Origin: Siphonodentalium dalli
Taxonomy: Eukaryota > Mollusca > Scaphopoda > Gadilida > Siphonodentaliidae
DNA length: 64,000 nt
Assembly: GCA_032622095.1 (NCBI GenBank)
Contig: CP136069.1
Coordinates: 38,476,194-38,540,193, forward strand
Direction: 5' to 3'
This document shows positions 33,701-45,748 of the stretch, one piece after another; positions within the stretch are counted from its first letter, which is position 1; the number at the start of each line of letters is the position of its first letter. Under the pieces are notes generated by a model. The model ran no database searches. It was not told the DNA's origin and saw only the letters and a program-made list of their open reading frames with translations. A program made the position numbers and the translations under genes.

Positions 33701-35078
33701 TTCATATAAATTGTCATTTCTACCTAAATTCGAGGTGCCAGGACACTCTACAGAGATATCCCTCCACATTAGTTGATGCATATGTGCAGAGAGTGTGACC
33801 GCTGGTAGTGCAAAACCACCCCACGCAGTTTGTAATTTGGTAAAAACAGGCCATCACGGAATTCAATACGTCTATGTACAAACCGAACATTATCGCTATT
33901 ATGGCCCGTTTTAGGGCTCCAGGACACTCCACACGCATAACCCACGAACATAACAGGTATGTCATTGTGGTCAACACATCAGCCCTAATTACAATTTAAC
34001 CCCACGCAGCTGGATTTCTATAGCACGAGGTCAGCACGGGTCCCGACATATTCGTCGTGATTTCATATAAATTGTCATTTCTACCTAATTTCGAGGTGCC
34101 AGGACACTCTACAGAGATATCCCTCCACATTAGTTGATGCATATGTGTAGAAAGTGTGACCGCTGGTAGTGGAAAACCACCCCACGCAGTTGAAATTTGG
34201 TGAAAACAGGTCATCACGGACTTCAATACGTCTATGTACAAACCGAACATTATCGCTATTATGGCCCGTTTTAGGGCTCCAGGACACTCCACACGCATAA
34301 CCCACGAACATAACAGGTATGTCATTGTGGTCAACACATCAGCCCTAATTACAATTTAACCCCACGCAGCTGGATTTCTAGAGCACGAGGTCAGCACGGG
34401 TCCCGACATATTCGTCGAGATTTCATATAAATTGTCATTTCTACCTAAATTCGAGGTGCCAGGACACTCTACAGAGATATCCCTCCACATTAGTTGATGC
34501 ATATGTGCAGAGAGTGTGACCGCTGGTAGTGGAAAACCACCCCACGCAGTTTGTAATTTGGTAAAAACAGGCCATCACGGAATTCAATACGTCTATGTAC
34601 AAACCGAACATTATCGCTATTATGGCCCGTTTTTAGGGCTCCAGGACACTCCACACGCATAACCCACGAACATAACAGGTATGTCATTGTGGTCAACACA
34701 TCAGCCCTAATTACAATTTAACCCCACGCAGCTGGATTTCTACAGCACGAGGTTAGCACGGGTCCCGACATATTCGTCGTGATTTCATATAAATTGTCAT
34801 TTCTACCTAAATTCGAGGTGCCAGGACACTCTACAGAGATATCCCTCCACATTAGTTGATGCATATGTGTAGACAGTGTGACCGCTGGTAGTGGAAAACC
34901 ACCCCACGCAGTTGAAATTTGGTAAAAACAGGTCATCACGGACTTCAATACGTCTATGTACAAACCGAACATTATCGCTATTATGGCCCGTTTTTAGGGC
35001 TCCAGGACACTCCACACGCATAACCCACGAATATAACAGGTATGTCATTGTGGTCAACACATCAGCCCTAATTACAAT
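30746..35078. repeat. Higher-order repeat: two 6-monomer blocks (~2,166 bp)
   Basis: 30,746-32,911 and 32,912-35,078 carry the same six monomer variants in the same order. For example, the rare CCCACGCGGCTGG and the GTAGACATTGTGACC variants lie exactly 2,166 bp apart. Blocks are far more alike than neighbouring monomers, which defines a higher-order repeat. Confidence 0.85.
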
Positions 35079-38000
35079 TTAACCCCACGCAGCTGGATTT
35101 CTACAGCACGAGGTCAGCACGGGTCCCGACATATTCGTCGTGATTTCATATAAATTGTCATTTCTACCTAATTTCGAGGTGCCAGGACACTCTACAGAGA
35201 TATCCCTCCACATTAGTTGATGCATATGTGTAGACATTGTGACCGCTGGTAGTGGAAAACCACCCCATGCAGTTGAAATTTGGTAAAAACAGGTCACCAC
35301 GGACTTCAATACGTCTATGTACAAACCGAACATTATCGCTATTATGGCCCGTTTTAGGGCTCCAGGACACTCCACACGCATAACCCACGAACATAACAGG
35401 TATGTCATTGTGGTCAACACATCAGCCCTAATTACAATTTAACCCCACGCAGCTGGATTTCTACAGCACGAGGTTAGCACGGGTCCCGACATATTCGTCG
35501 TGATTTCATATAAATTGTCATTTCTACCTGAATTCGAGGTGCCAGGACACTCTACAGAGATATCCCTCCACATTAGTTGATGCATATGTGTAGACAGTGT
35601 GACCGCTGGTAGTGGAAAACCACCCCACGCAGTTGAAATTTGGTAAAAACAGGTCATCACGGACTTCAATACGTCTATGTACAAACCGAACATTATCGCT
35701 ATTATGGCCCGTTTTTAGGGCTCCAGGACACTCCACACGCATAACCCACGAATATAACAGGTATGTCATTGTGGTCAACACATCAGCCCTAATTACAATT
35801 TAACCCCACGCAGCTGGATTTCTACAGCACGAGGTCAGCACGGGTCCCGACATATTCGTCGAGATTTCATATAAATTGTCATTTCTACCTAAATTCGAGG
35901 TGCCAGGACACTCTACAGAGATATCCCTCCACATTAGTTGATGCATATGTGCAGAGAGTGTGACCGCTGGTAGTGGAAAACCACCCCACGCAGTTTGTAA
36001 TTTGGTAAAAACAGGCCATCACGGAATTCAATACGTCTATGTACAAACCGAACATTATCGCTATTATGGCCCGTTTTAGGGCTCCAGGACACTCCACACG
36101 CATAACCCACGAACATAACAGGTATGTCATTGTGGTCAACACATCAGCCCTAATTACAATTTAACCCCACGCAGCTGGATTTCTATAGCACGAGGTCAGC
36201 ACGGGTCCCGACATATTCGTCGTGATTTCATATAAATTGTCATTTCTACCTAATTTCGAGGTGCCAGGACACTCTACAGAGATATCCCTCCACATTAGTT
36301 GATGCATATATGTAGAAAGTGTGACCGCTGGTAGTGGAAAACCACCCCACGCAGTTGAAATTTGGTGAAAACAGGTCATCACGGACTTCAATACGTCTAT
36401 GTACAAACCGAACATTATCGCTATTATGGCCCGTCTTTTGGGCTGCAGGACACTCCACACGCATAACCCACGAACATAACAGGTATGTCATTGTGGTCAA
36501 CACATCAGCCCTAATTACAATTTAACCCCACGCAGCTGGATTTCTACAGCACGATGTCAGCACGGGTCCCGACATATTCGTCGTGATTTCATATAAATTG
36601 TCATTTCTACCTAATTTCGAGGTGCCAGGACACTCTACAGAGATATCCCTCCACATTAGTTGATGCATATGTGTAGACAGTGTGACCGCTGGTAGTGGAA
36701 AACCACCCCATGCAGTTGAAATTTGGTAAAAACAGGTCACCACGGACTTCAATACGTCTATGTACAAACCGAACATTATCGCTATTATGGCCCGTTATTA
36801 GGGCTCCAGGACACTCCACACGCATAACCCACGAACATAACAGGTATGTCATTGTGGTCAACACATCAGCCCTAATTACAATTTAACCTCACGCAGCTGG
36901 ATTTCTACAGCACGAGGTTAGCACGGGTCCCGACATATTCGTCGTGATTTCATATAAATTGTCATTTCTACCTAAATTCGAGGTGCCAGGACACTCTACA
37001 GAGATATCCCTCCACATTAGTTGATGCATATGTGTAGACAGTGTGACCGCTGGTAGTGGAAAACCACCCCACGCAGTTGAAATTTGGTAAAAACAGGTCA
37101 TCACGGACTTCAATACGTCTATGTACAAACCGAACATTATCGCTATTATGGCCCGTTTTTAGGGCTCCAGGACACTCCACACGAATAACCCACGAACATA
37201 ACAGGTATGTCATTGTGGTCAACACATCAGCCCTAATTACAATTTAACCCCACGCAGCTGGATTTCTAGAGCACGAGGTCAGCACGGGTCCCGACATATT
37301 CGTCGAGATTTCATATAAATTGTCATTTCTACCTAAATTCGAGGTGCCAGGACACTCTACAGAGATATCCCTCCACATTAGTTGATGCATATGTGTAGAC
37401 AGTGTGACCGCTGGTAGTGGAAAACCACCCCACGCAGTTGAAATATGGTAAAAACAGGTCATCACGGACTTCAATACGTCTATGTACAAACCGAACATTA
37501 TCGCTATTATGGCCCGTTTTTAGGGCTCCAGGACACTCCACACGCATAACCCACGAATATAACAGGTATGTCATTGTGGTCAACACATCAGCCCTAATTA
37601 CAATTTAACCCCACGCAGCTGGATTTCTACAGCACGAGGTCAGCACGGGTCCCGACATATTCGTCGTGATTTCATATAAATTGTCATTTCTACCTAATTT
37701 CGAGGTGCCAGCACACTCTACAGAGATATCCCTCCACATTAGTTGATGCATATGTGTAGACAGTGTGACCGCTGGTAGTGGAAAACCACCCCACGCAGTT
37801 GAAATTTGGTAAAAACAGGTCATCACGGACTTCAATACGTCTATGTACAAACCGAACATTATCGCTATTATGGCCCGTTTTTAGGGCTCCAGGACACTCC
37901 ACACGCATAACCCACGAATATAACAGGTATGTCATTGTGGTCAACACATCAGCCCTAATTACAATTTAACCCCACGCAGCTGGATTTCTACAGCACGAGG

Positions 38001-40494
38001 TCAGCACGGGTCCCGACATATTCATCGTGATTTCATATAAATTGTCATTTCTACCTAATTTCGAGGTGCCAGGACACTCTACAGAGATATCCCTCCACAT
38101 TAGTTGATGCATATGTGTAGACATTGTGACCGCTGGTAGTGGAAAACCACCCCATGCAGTTGAAATTTGGTAAAAACAGGTCACCACGGACTTCAATACG
38201 TCTATGTACAAACCGAGCATTATCGCTATTATGGCCCGTTTTTAGGGCTCCAGGACACTCCACACGCATAACCCACGAACATAACAGGTATGTCATTGTG
38301 GTCAACACATCAGCCCTAATTACAATTTAACCCCATGCAGCTGGATTTCTACAGCACGAGGTTAGCACGGGTCCCGACATATTCGTCGTGATTTCATATA
38401 AATTGTCATTTCTACCTAAATTCGAGGTGCCAGGACACTCTACAGAGATATCCCTCCAAATTAGTTGATGCATATGTGTAGACAGTGTGACCGCTGGTAG
38501 TGGAAAACCACCCCACGCAGTTGAAATTTGGTAAAAACAGGTCATCACGGACTTCAATACGTCTATGTACAAACCGAACATTATCGCTATTTTGGCCCGT
38601 TTTTAGGGCTCCAGGACACTCCACACGCATAACCCACGAATATAACAGGTATGTCATTGTGGTCAACACATCAGCCCTAATTACAATTTAACCCCACGCA
38701 GCTGGATTTCTACAGCACGAGGTCAGCACGGGTCCCGACATATTCGTCGAGATTTCATATAAATTGTCATTTCTACCTAAATTCGAGGTGCCAGGACACT
38801 CTACAGAGATATCCCTCCACATTAGTTGATGCATATGTGCAGAGAGTGTGACCGCTGGTAGTGGAAAACCACCCCACGCAGTTTGTAATTTGGTAAAAAC
38901 AGGCCATCACGGAATTCAATACTTCTATGTACAAACCGAACATTATCGCTATTATGGCCCGTTTTAGGGCTCCAGGACACTCCACACGCATAACCCACGA
39001 ACATAACAGGTATGTCATTGTGGTCAACACATCAGCCCTAATTACAATTTAACCCCACGCAGCTGGATTTCTATAGCACGAGGTCAGCACGGGTCCCGAC
39101 ATATTCGTCGTGATTTCATATAAATTGTCATTTCTACCTAATTTCGAGGTGCCAGGACACTCTACAGAGATATCCCTCCACATTAGTTGATGCATATGTG
39201 TAGAAAGTGTGACCGCTGGTAGTGGAAAACCACCCCACGCAGTTGAAATTTGGTGAAAACAGGTCATCACGGACTTCAATACGTCTATGTACAAACCGAA
39301 CATTATCGCTATTATGGCCCGTCTTTTGGGCTCCAGGACACTCCACACGCATAACCCACGAACATAACAGGTATGTCATTGTGGTCAACACATCAGCCCT
39401 AATTACAATTTAACCCCACGCAGCTGGATTTCTACAGCACGATGTCAGCACGGGTCCCGACATATTCGTCGTGATTTCATATAAATTGTCATTTCTACCT
39501 AATTTCGAGGTGCCAGGACACTCTACAGAGATATCCCTCCACATTAGTTGATGCATATGTGTAGACAGTGTGACCGCTGGTAGTGGAAAACCACCCCATG
39601 CAGTTGAAATTTGGTAAAAACAGGTCACCACGGACTTCAATACGTCTATGTACAAACCGAACATTATCGCTATTATGGCCCGTTTTTAGGGCTCCAGGAC
39701 ACTCCACACGCATAACCCACGAACATAACAGGTATGTCATTGTGGTCAACACATCAGCCCTAATTACAATTTAACCCCACGCAGCTGGATTTCTACAGCA
39801 CGAGGTTAGCACGGGTCCCGACATATTCGTCGTGATTTCATATAAATTGTCATTTCTACCTAAATTCGAGGTGCCAGGACACTCTACAGAGATATCCCTC
39901 CACATTAGTTGATGCATATGTGTAGACAGTGTGACCGCTGGTAGTGGAAAACCACCCCACGCAGTTGAAATTTGGTAAAAACAGGTCATCACGGACTTCA
40001 ATACGTCTATGTATACAAACCGAACATTATCGCTATTATGGCCCGTTTTTAGGGCTCCAGGACACTCCACACGCATAACCCACGAATATAACAGGTATGT
40101 CATTGTGGTCAACACATCAGCCCTAATTACAATTTAACCCCACGCAGCTGGATTTCTACAGCACGAGGTCAGCACGGGTCCCGACATATTCGTCGTGATT
40201 TCATATAAATTGTCATTTCTACCTAATTTCGAGGTGCCAGCACACTCTACAGAGATATCCCTCCACATTAGTTGATGCATATGTGTAGACAGTGTGACCG
40301 CTGGTAGTGGAAAACCACCCCACGCAGTTGAAATTTGGTAAAAACAGGTCATCACGGACTTCAATACGTCTATGTACAAACCGAACATTATCGCTATTAT
40401 GGCCCATTTTAGGGCTCCAGGACACTCCACACGCATAACCCACGAACATAACAGGTATGTCAATGTGGTCAACACATCAGCCCTAATTACAATT
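35079..40494. repeat. Higher-order repeat: 8-monomer block and 7-monomer derivative
   Basis: Monomer variants beginning at 35,079, 35,439, 35,885, 36,161 and 36,522 recur 2,887-2,888 bp later (37,966, 38,327, 38,773, 39,049, 39,410). The rare CCAGCACACTC variant is at 37,707 and again at 40,237, only about 2,530 bp on, so the second block lacks one monomer. Confidence 0.8.
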
Positions 40495-41217
40495 GAATCC
40501 CACGCAGCTGGATTTCTACAGCACGAGGTTAGCACGGGTCCCGACATATTCGTCGTGATTTCATATAAATTGTCATTTCTACCTAATTTCGAGGTGCCAG
40601 GACACTCTACAGAGATATCCCTCCACATTAGTTGATGCATATGTGTAGACATTGTGACCGCTGGTAGTGGAAAACCACCCCACGCTGTTGAAATTTGGGA
40701 AAAGTAGGTCATCACGGACTTCAATACTTCTATGTACAAACCGAACATTATCGCTATTATGGCCCGTTTTTAGGGCTCCAGGACACTCCACACGAATAAC
40801 CCACGAACATAACAGGTATGTCATTGTGGTCAACACATCAGCCCTAATTACAATTTAACCCCACGCAGCTGGATTTTTCTAGAGCACGAGGTCAGCACGG
40901 GTCCCGACATATTCGTCGAGATTTCATATAAATTGTCATTTCTACCTAAATTCGAGGTGCCAGGACACTCTACAGAGATATCCCTCCACATTAGTTGATG
41001 CATATGTGTAGAGAGTGTGACCGCTGGTAGTGCAAAACCACCCCACGCAGTTTGTAATTTGGTAAAAACAGGCCATCACGGAATTCAATACGTCTATGTA
41101 CAAACCGAACATTATCGCTATTATGGCCCGTTTTAGGGCTCCAGGACACTCCACACGCATAACCCACGAACATAACAGGTATGTCATTGTGGTCAACACA
41201 TCAGCCCTAATTACAAT

Positions 41218-44200
41218 TTAACCCCACGCAGCTGGATTTCTATAGCACGAGGTCAGCACGGGTCCCGACATATTCGTCGTGATTTCATATAAATTGTCAT
41301 TTCTACCTAATTTCGAGGTGCCAGGACACTCTACAGAGATATCCCTCCACATTAGTTGAAGCATATGTGTAGAAAGTGTGACCGCAGGTAGTGGAAAACC
41401 ACCCCACGCAGTTGAAATTTGGTGAAAACAGGTCATCACGGACTTCAATACGTCTATGTACAAACCGAACATTATCGCTATTATGGCCCGTCTTTAGGGC
41501 TCCAGGACACTCCACACGCATAACCCACGAACATAACAGGTATGTCATTGTGGTCAACACATCAGCCCTAATTACAATTTAACCCCACGCAGCTGGATTT
41601 CTACAGCACGAGGTCAGCACGGGTCCCGACATATTCGTCGTGATTTCGTATAAATTGTCATTTCTACCTAATTTCGAGGTGCCAGAACACTCTACAGAGA
41701 TATCCCTCCACATTAGTTGATGCATATGTGTAGACAGTGTGACCGCTGGTAGTGGAAAACCACCCCACGCAGTTGAAATTTGGTAAAAACAGGACATCAC
41801 GGACTTCAATACGTCTATGTACAAACCGAACATTATCGCTATTATGGCCCGTTTTAGGGCTCCAGGACACTCCACACGCATAACCCACGAACATAACAGG
41901 TATGTCTTTGTGGTCAACACATCAGCCCTAATTACAATTTAACCCCACGCAGCTGGATTTCTACAGCACGAGGTTAGCACGGGTCCCGACATATTCGTCG
42001 TGATTTCATATAAATTGTCATTTCTACCTAATTTCGAGGTGCCAGGACACTCTACAGAGATATCCCTCCACATTAGTTGATGCATATGTGTAGACAGTGT
42101 GACCGCTGGTAGTGGAAAACCACCCCACGCTGTTGAAATTTGGGAAAAGTAGGTCATCACGGACTTCAATACTTCTATGTACAAACCGAACATTATCGCT
42201 ATTATGGCCCATTTTAGGGCTCCAGGACACTCCACACGCATAACCCACGAACATAACAGGTATGTCAATGTGGTCAACACATCAGCCCTAATTACAATTT
42301 AATCCCACGCGGCTGGATTTCTACAGCACGAGGTTAGCACGGGTCCCGACATATTCGTCGTGATTTCATATAAATTGTCATTTCTACCTAATTTCGAGGT
42401 GCCAGGACACTCTACAGAGATATCCCTCCACATTAGTTGATGCATATGTGTAGACATTGTGACCGCTGGTAGTGGAAAACCACCCCACGCTGTTGAAATT
42501 TGGGAAAAGTAGGTCATCACGGACTTCAATACTTCTATGTACAAACCGAACATTATCGCTATTATGGCCCGTTTTTAGGGCTCCAGGACACTCCACACGA
42601 ATAACCCACGAACATAACAGGTATGTCATTGTGGTCAACACATCAGCCCTAATTACAATTTAACCCCACGCAGCTGGATTTCTAGAGCACGAGGTCAGAA
42701 CGGGTCCCGACATATTCGTCGTGATTTCATATAAATTGTCATTTCTACCTAATTTCGAGGTGCCAGGACACTCTACAGAGATATCCCTCCACATTAGTTG
42801 ATGCATATGTGTAGAGAGTGTGACCGCTGGTAGTGGAAAACCACCCCATGCAGTTGAAATTTGGTAAAAACAGGTCATCACGGACTTCAATACGTCTATG
42901 TACAAACCGAACATTATCGCTATTATGGCCGGTTTTTAGGGCTCCAGGACACTCCACACGCATAACCCACGAACATAACAGTATGTCATTGTGGTCAACA
43001 CATCAGCCCTAATTACAATTTAACCCCACGCAGCTGGATTTCTAGAGCACGAGGTCAGCACGGGTCCCGACATATTCGTCGAGATTTCATATAAATTGTC
43101 GTTTCTACCTAAATTCGAGGTGCCAGGACACTCTACAGAGATATCCCTCCACATTAGTTGATGCATATGTGTAGAGAGTGTGACCGCTGGTAGTGCAAAA
43201 CCACCCCACGCAGTTTGTAATTTGGTAAAAACAGGCCATCACGGAATTCAATACGTCTATGTACAAACCGAACATTATCGCTATTATGGCCCGTTTTAGG
43301 GCTCCAGGACACTCCACACGCATAACCCACGAACATAACAGGTATGTCATTGTGGTCAACACATCAGCCCTAATTACAATTTAACCCCACGCAGCTGGAT
43401 TTCTATAGCACGAGGTCAGCACGGGTCCCGACATATTCGTCGTGATTTCATATAAATTGTCATTTCTACCTAATTTCGAGGTGCCAGGACACTCTACAGA
43501 GATATCCCTCCACATTAGTTGATGCATATGTGTAGAAAGTGTGACCGCTGGTAGTGGAAAACCACCCCACGCAGTTGAAATTTGGTGAAAACAGGTCATC
43601 ACGGACTTCAATACGTATATGTACAAACCGAACATTATCGCTATTATGGCCCGTCTTTAGGGCCCCAGGACACTCCACACGCATAACCCACGAACATAAC
43701 AGGTATGTCATTGTGGTCAACACATCAGCCCTAATTACAATTTAACCCCACGCAGCTGGATTTCTACAGCACGAGGTCAGCACGGGTCCCGACATATTCG
43801 TCGTGATTTCATATAAATTGTCATTTCTACCTAATTTCGAGGTGCCAGAACACTCTACAGAGATATCCCTCCACATTAGTTGATGCATATGTGTAGACAG
43901 TGTGACCGCTGGTAGTGGAAAACCACCCCACGCAGTTGAAATTTGGTAAAAACAGGACATCACGGACTTCAATACGTCTACATGTATGTACAAACCGAAC
44001 ATTATCGCTATTATGGCCCGTTTTAGGGCTCCAGGACACTCCACACGCATAACCCACGAACATAACAGGTATGTCTTTGTGGTCAACACATCAGCCCTAA
44101 TTACAATTTAACCCCACGCAGCTGGATTTCTACAGCACGAGGTTAGCACGGGTCCCGACATATTCGTCGTGATTTCATATAAATTGTCATTTCTACCTAA

Positions 44201-45532
44201 TTTCGAGGTGCCAGGACACTCTACAGAGATATCCCTTCTCATTAGTTGATGCATATGTGTAGACAGTGTGACCGCTGGTAGTGGAAAACCACCCCACGCT
44301 GTTGAAATTTGGGAAAAGTAGGTCATCACGGACTTCAATACTTCTATGTACAAACCGAACATTATCGCTATTATGGCCCGTTTTTAGGGCTCCAGGACAC
44401 TCCACACGAATAACCCACGAACATAACAGGTATGTCATTGTGGTCAACCAATCAGCCCTAATTACAATTTAACCCCACGCAGCTGGATTTCTAGAGCACG
44501 AGGTCAGCACGGGTCCCGACATATTCGTCGTGATTTCATATAAATTGTCATTTCTACCTAATTTCGAGGTGCCAGGACACTCTACAGAGATATCCCTCCA
44601 CATTAGTTGATGCACATGTGTAGACAGTGTGACCGCTGGTAGTGGAAAACCACCCCACGCAGTTGAAATTTGGTAAAAACAGGTCATCACGGACTTCAAT
44701 ACGTATATGTACAAACCGAACATTATCGCTATTATGGCCCGTTTTTAGGACTCCAGGACACTCCACACGCATAACCCACGAATATAACAGGTATGTCATT
44801 GTGGTCAACACATCAGCCCTAATTACAATTTAACCCCACGCAGCTGGATTTCTACAGCACGAGGTCAGCACGGGTCCCGACATATTCGTCGTGATTTCAT
44901 ATAAATTGTCATTTCTACCTAATTTCGAGGTGCCAGGACACTCTACAGAGATATCCCTCCACATTAGTTGATGCATATGTGTAGACAGTGTGACCGCTGG
45001 TAGTGGAAAACCACCCCACGCAGTTGAAATTTGGTAAAAACAGGTCATCACGGACTTCAATACGTCTATGTACAAACCGAACATTATCGCTATTATGGCC
45101 CATTTTAGGGCTCCAGGACACTCCACACGCATAACCCACGAACATAACAGGTATGTCAATGTGGTCAACACATAAGCCCTAATTACAATTTAACCCCACG
45201 CAGCTGGATTTCTACAGCACGAGGTTAGCACGGGTCCCGACATATTCGTCGTGATTTCATATAGATTGTCATTTCTACCTAATTTCGAGGTGCCAGGACA
45301 CTCTACAGAGATATCCCTCCACATTAGTTGATGCATATGTGTAGAGAGTGTGACCGCTGGTAGTGGAAAACCACCCCATGCAGTTGAAATTTGGTAAAAA
45401 CAGGTCATCACGGACTTCAATACGTCTATGTACAAACCGAACATTATCGCTATTATGGCCCGTTTTTAGGGCTCCAGGACACTCCACACGCATAACCCAC
45501 GAACATAACAGGTATGTCATTGTGGTCAACAC
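41218..45532. repeat. Higher-order repeat: 6-monomer block followed by a 7-monomer block
   Basis: The marker GTCTTTGTGGTCAAC lies at about 41,907 and 44,073 (2,166 bp apart). The first block order is GTAGAAAGTG type, GTCTTTG type, two GGGAAAAGTAGG types, CCCCATGCAG type, CAGTTTGTAATT type. The second block adds the GCACATGTGTAG type and one more, and ends with a monomer that begins like one variant (AGGTTAGCAC) and finishes like another (CCCCATGCAG). Its last member (CAGTTTGTAATT type) lies on the far side of the retrotransposon. Confidence 0.75.
45528..45532. repeat. Target site duplication (AACAC), left copy
   Basis: It matches 50,284-50,288. The uninterrupted satellite has this motif once (GGTCAACACATCAG), so the second copy arose on integration. 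Confidence 0.93.
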
Positions 45533-45712
45533 TATAAAGATGTGTCATGGTATAAGGATGAGAAGAGTTTGTATCATATAAGTTCGATTATATTGCGGAT
45601 CTGTGTACATAGACAAGCGTGTGGCGTAGAATACATATCAATGGTAAACTAGTTCAAGGTCCAATATATTAACTACGGTAGTCCAGATTGATCATAAGCA
45701 GAATATGTTACA
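45533..45712 (-). repeat. 3' LTR (180 bp)
   Basis: By eye identical over all 180 bp to 50,104-50,283. On the sense (minus) strand it begins TGTAACATATTCTGC and ends CATCTTTATA, so it has the usual TG start but a TA rather than CA end. Confidence 0.95.
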
Positions 45713-45723
45713 TCTCCCTTTTT
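45713..45723 (-). other. Polypurine tract
   Basis: The sense sequence AAAAAGGGAGA lies immediately upstream of the 3' LTR and would prime plus-strand DNA synthesis. The stop codon of the polyprotein is only about 25 bp further upstream. Confidence 0.85.
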
Positions 45724-45748
45724 ACAGAATGTATATTTCACTGGGAGT

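Larger units (their letters stand above)
28097..45532. repeat. 361-bp satellite array, left block (~48 monomers)
   Basis: Near-perfect tandem monomers recur every 361 bp (for example AACCCCACGCAGCTGG at 28,223 and 28,584). Each monomer has two related halves of 180 and 181 bp. ACCCCACGCAG and CCAGGACACTC each occur twice per monomer, half a monomer apart, with different neighbours. Small length variants come from a T run (CCCGTTTTAGGG, CCCGTTTTTAGGG and, once near 33,545, six T) and rare insertions. Open frames inside monomers are shadows: 361 is not a multiple of 3, and the frame only continues where a 360-bp variant occurs. The array is interrupted by the Ty3/gypsy insertion. The length, period and higher-order order suggest centromeric or heterochromatic DNA, which is inference. 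Confidence 0.97.

Noticed and set aside
40134-40748. Long open frame (204 codons) within the satellite, and many 60-115-codon frames in nearly every monomer on both strands
   Set aside because: They repeat with the monomer and shift frame because 361 is not divisible by 3. The longer ones occur only where a 360-bp monomer (one T fewer in the CCCGTTTTAGGG run) keeps the frame. No family likeness was seen.
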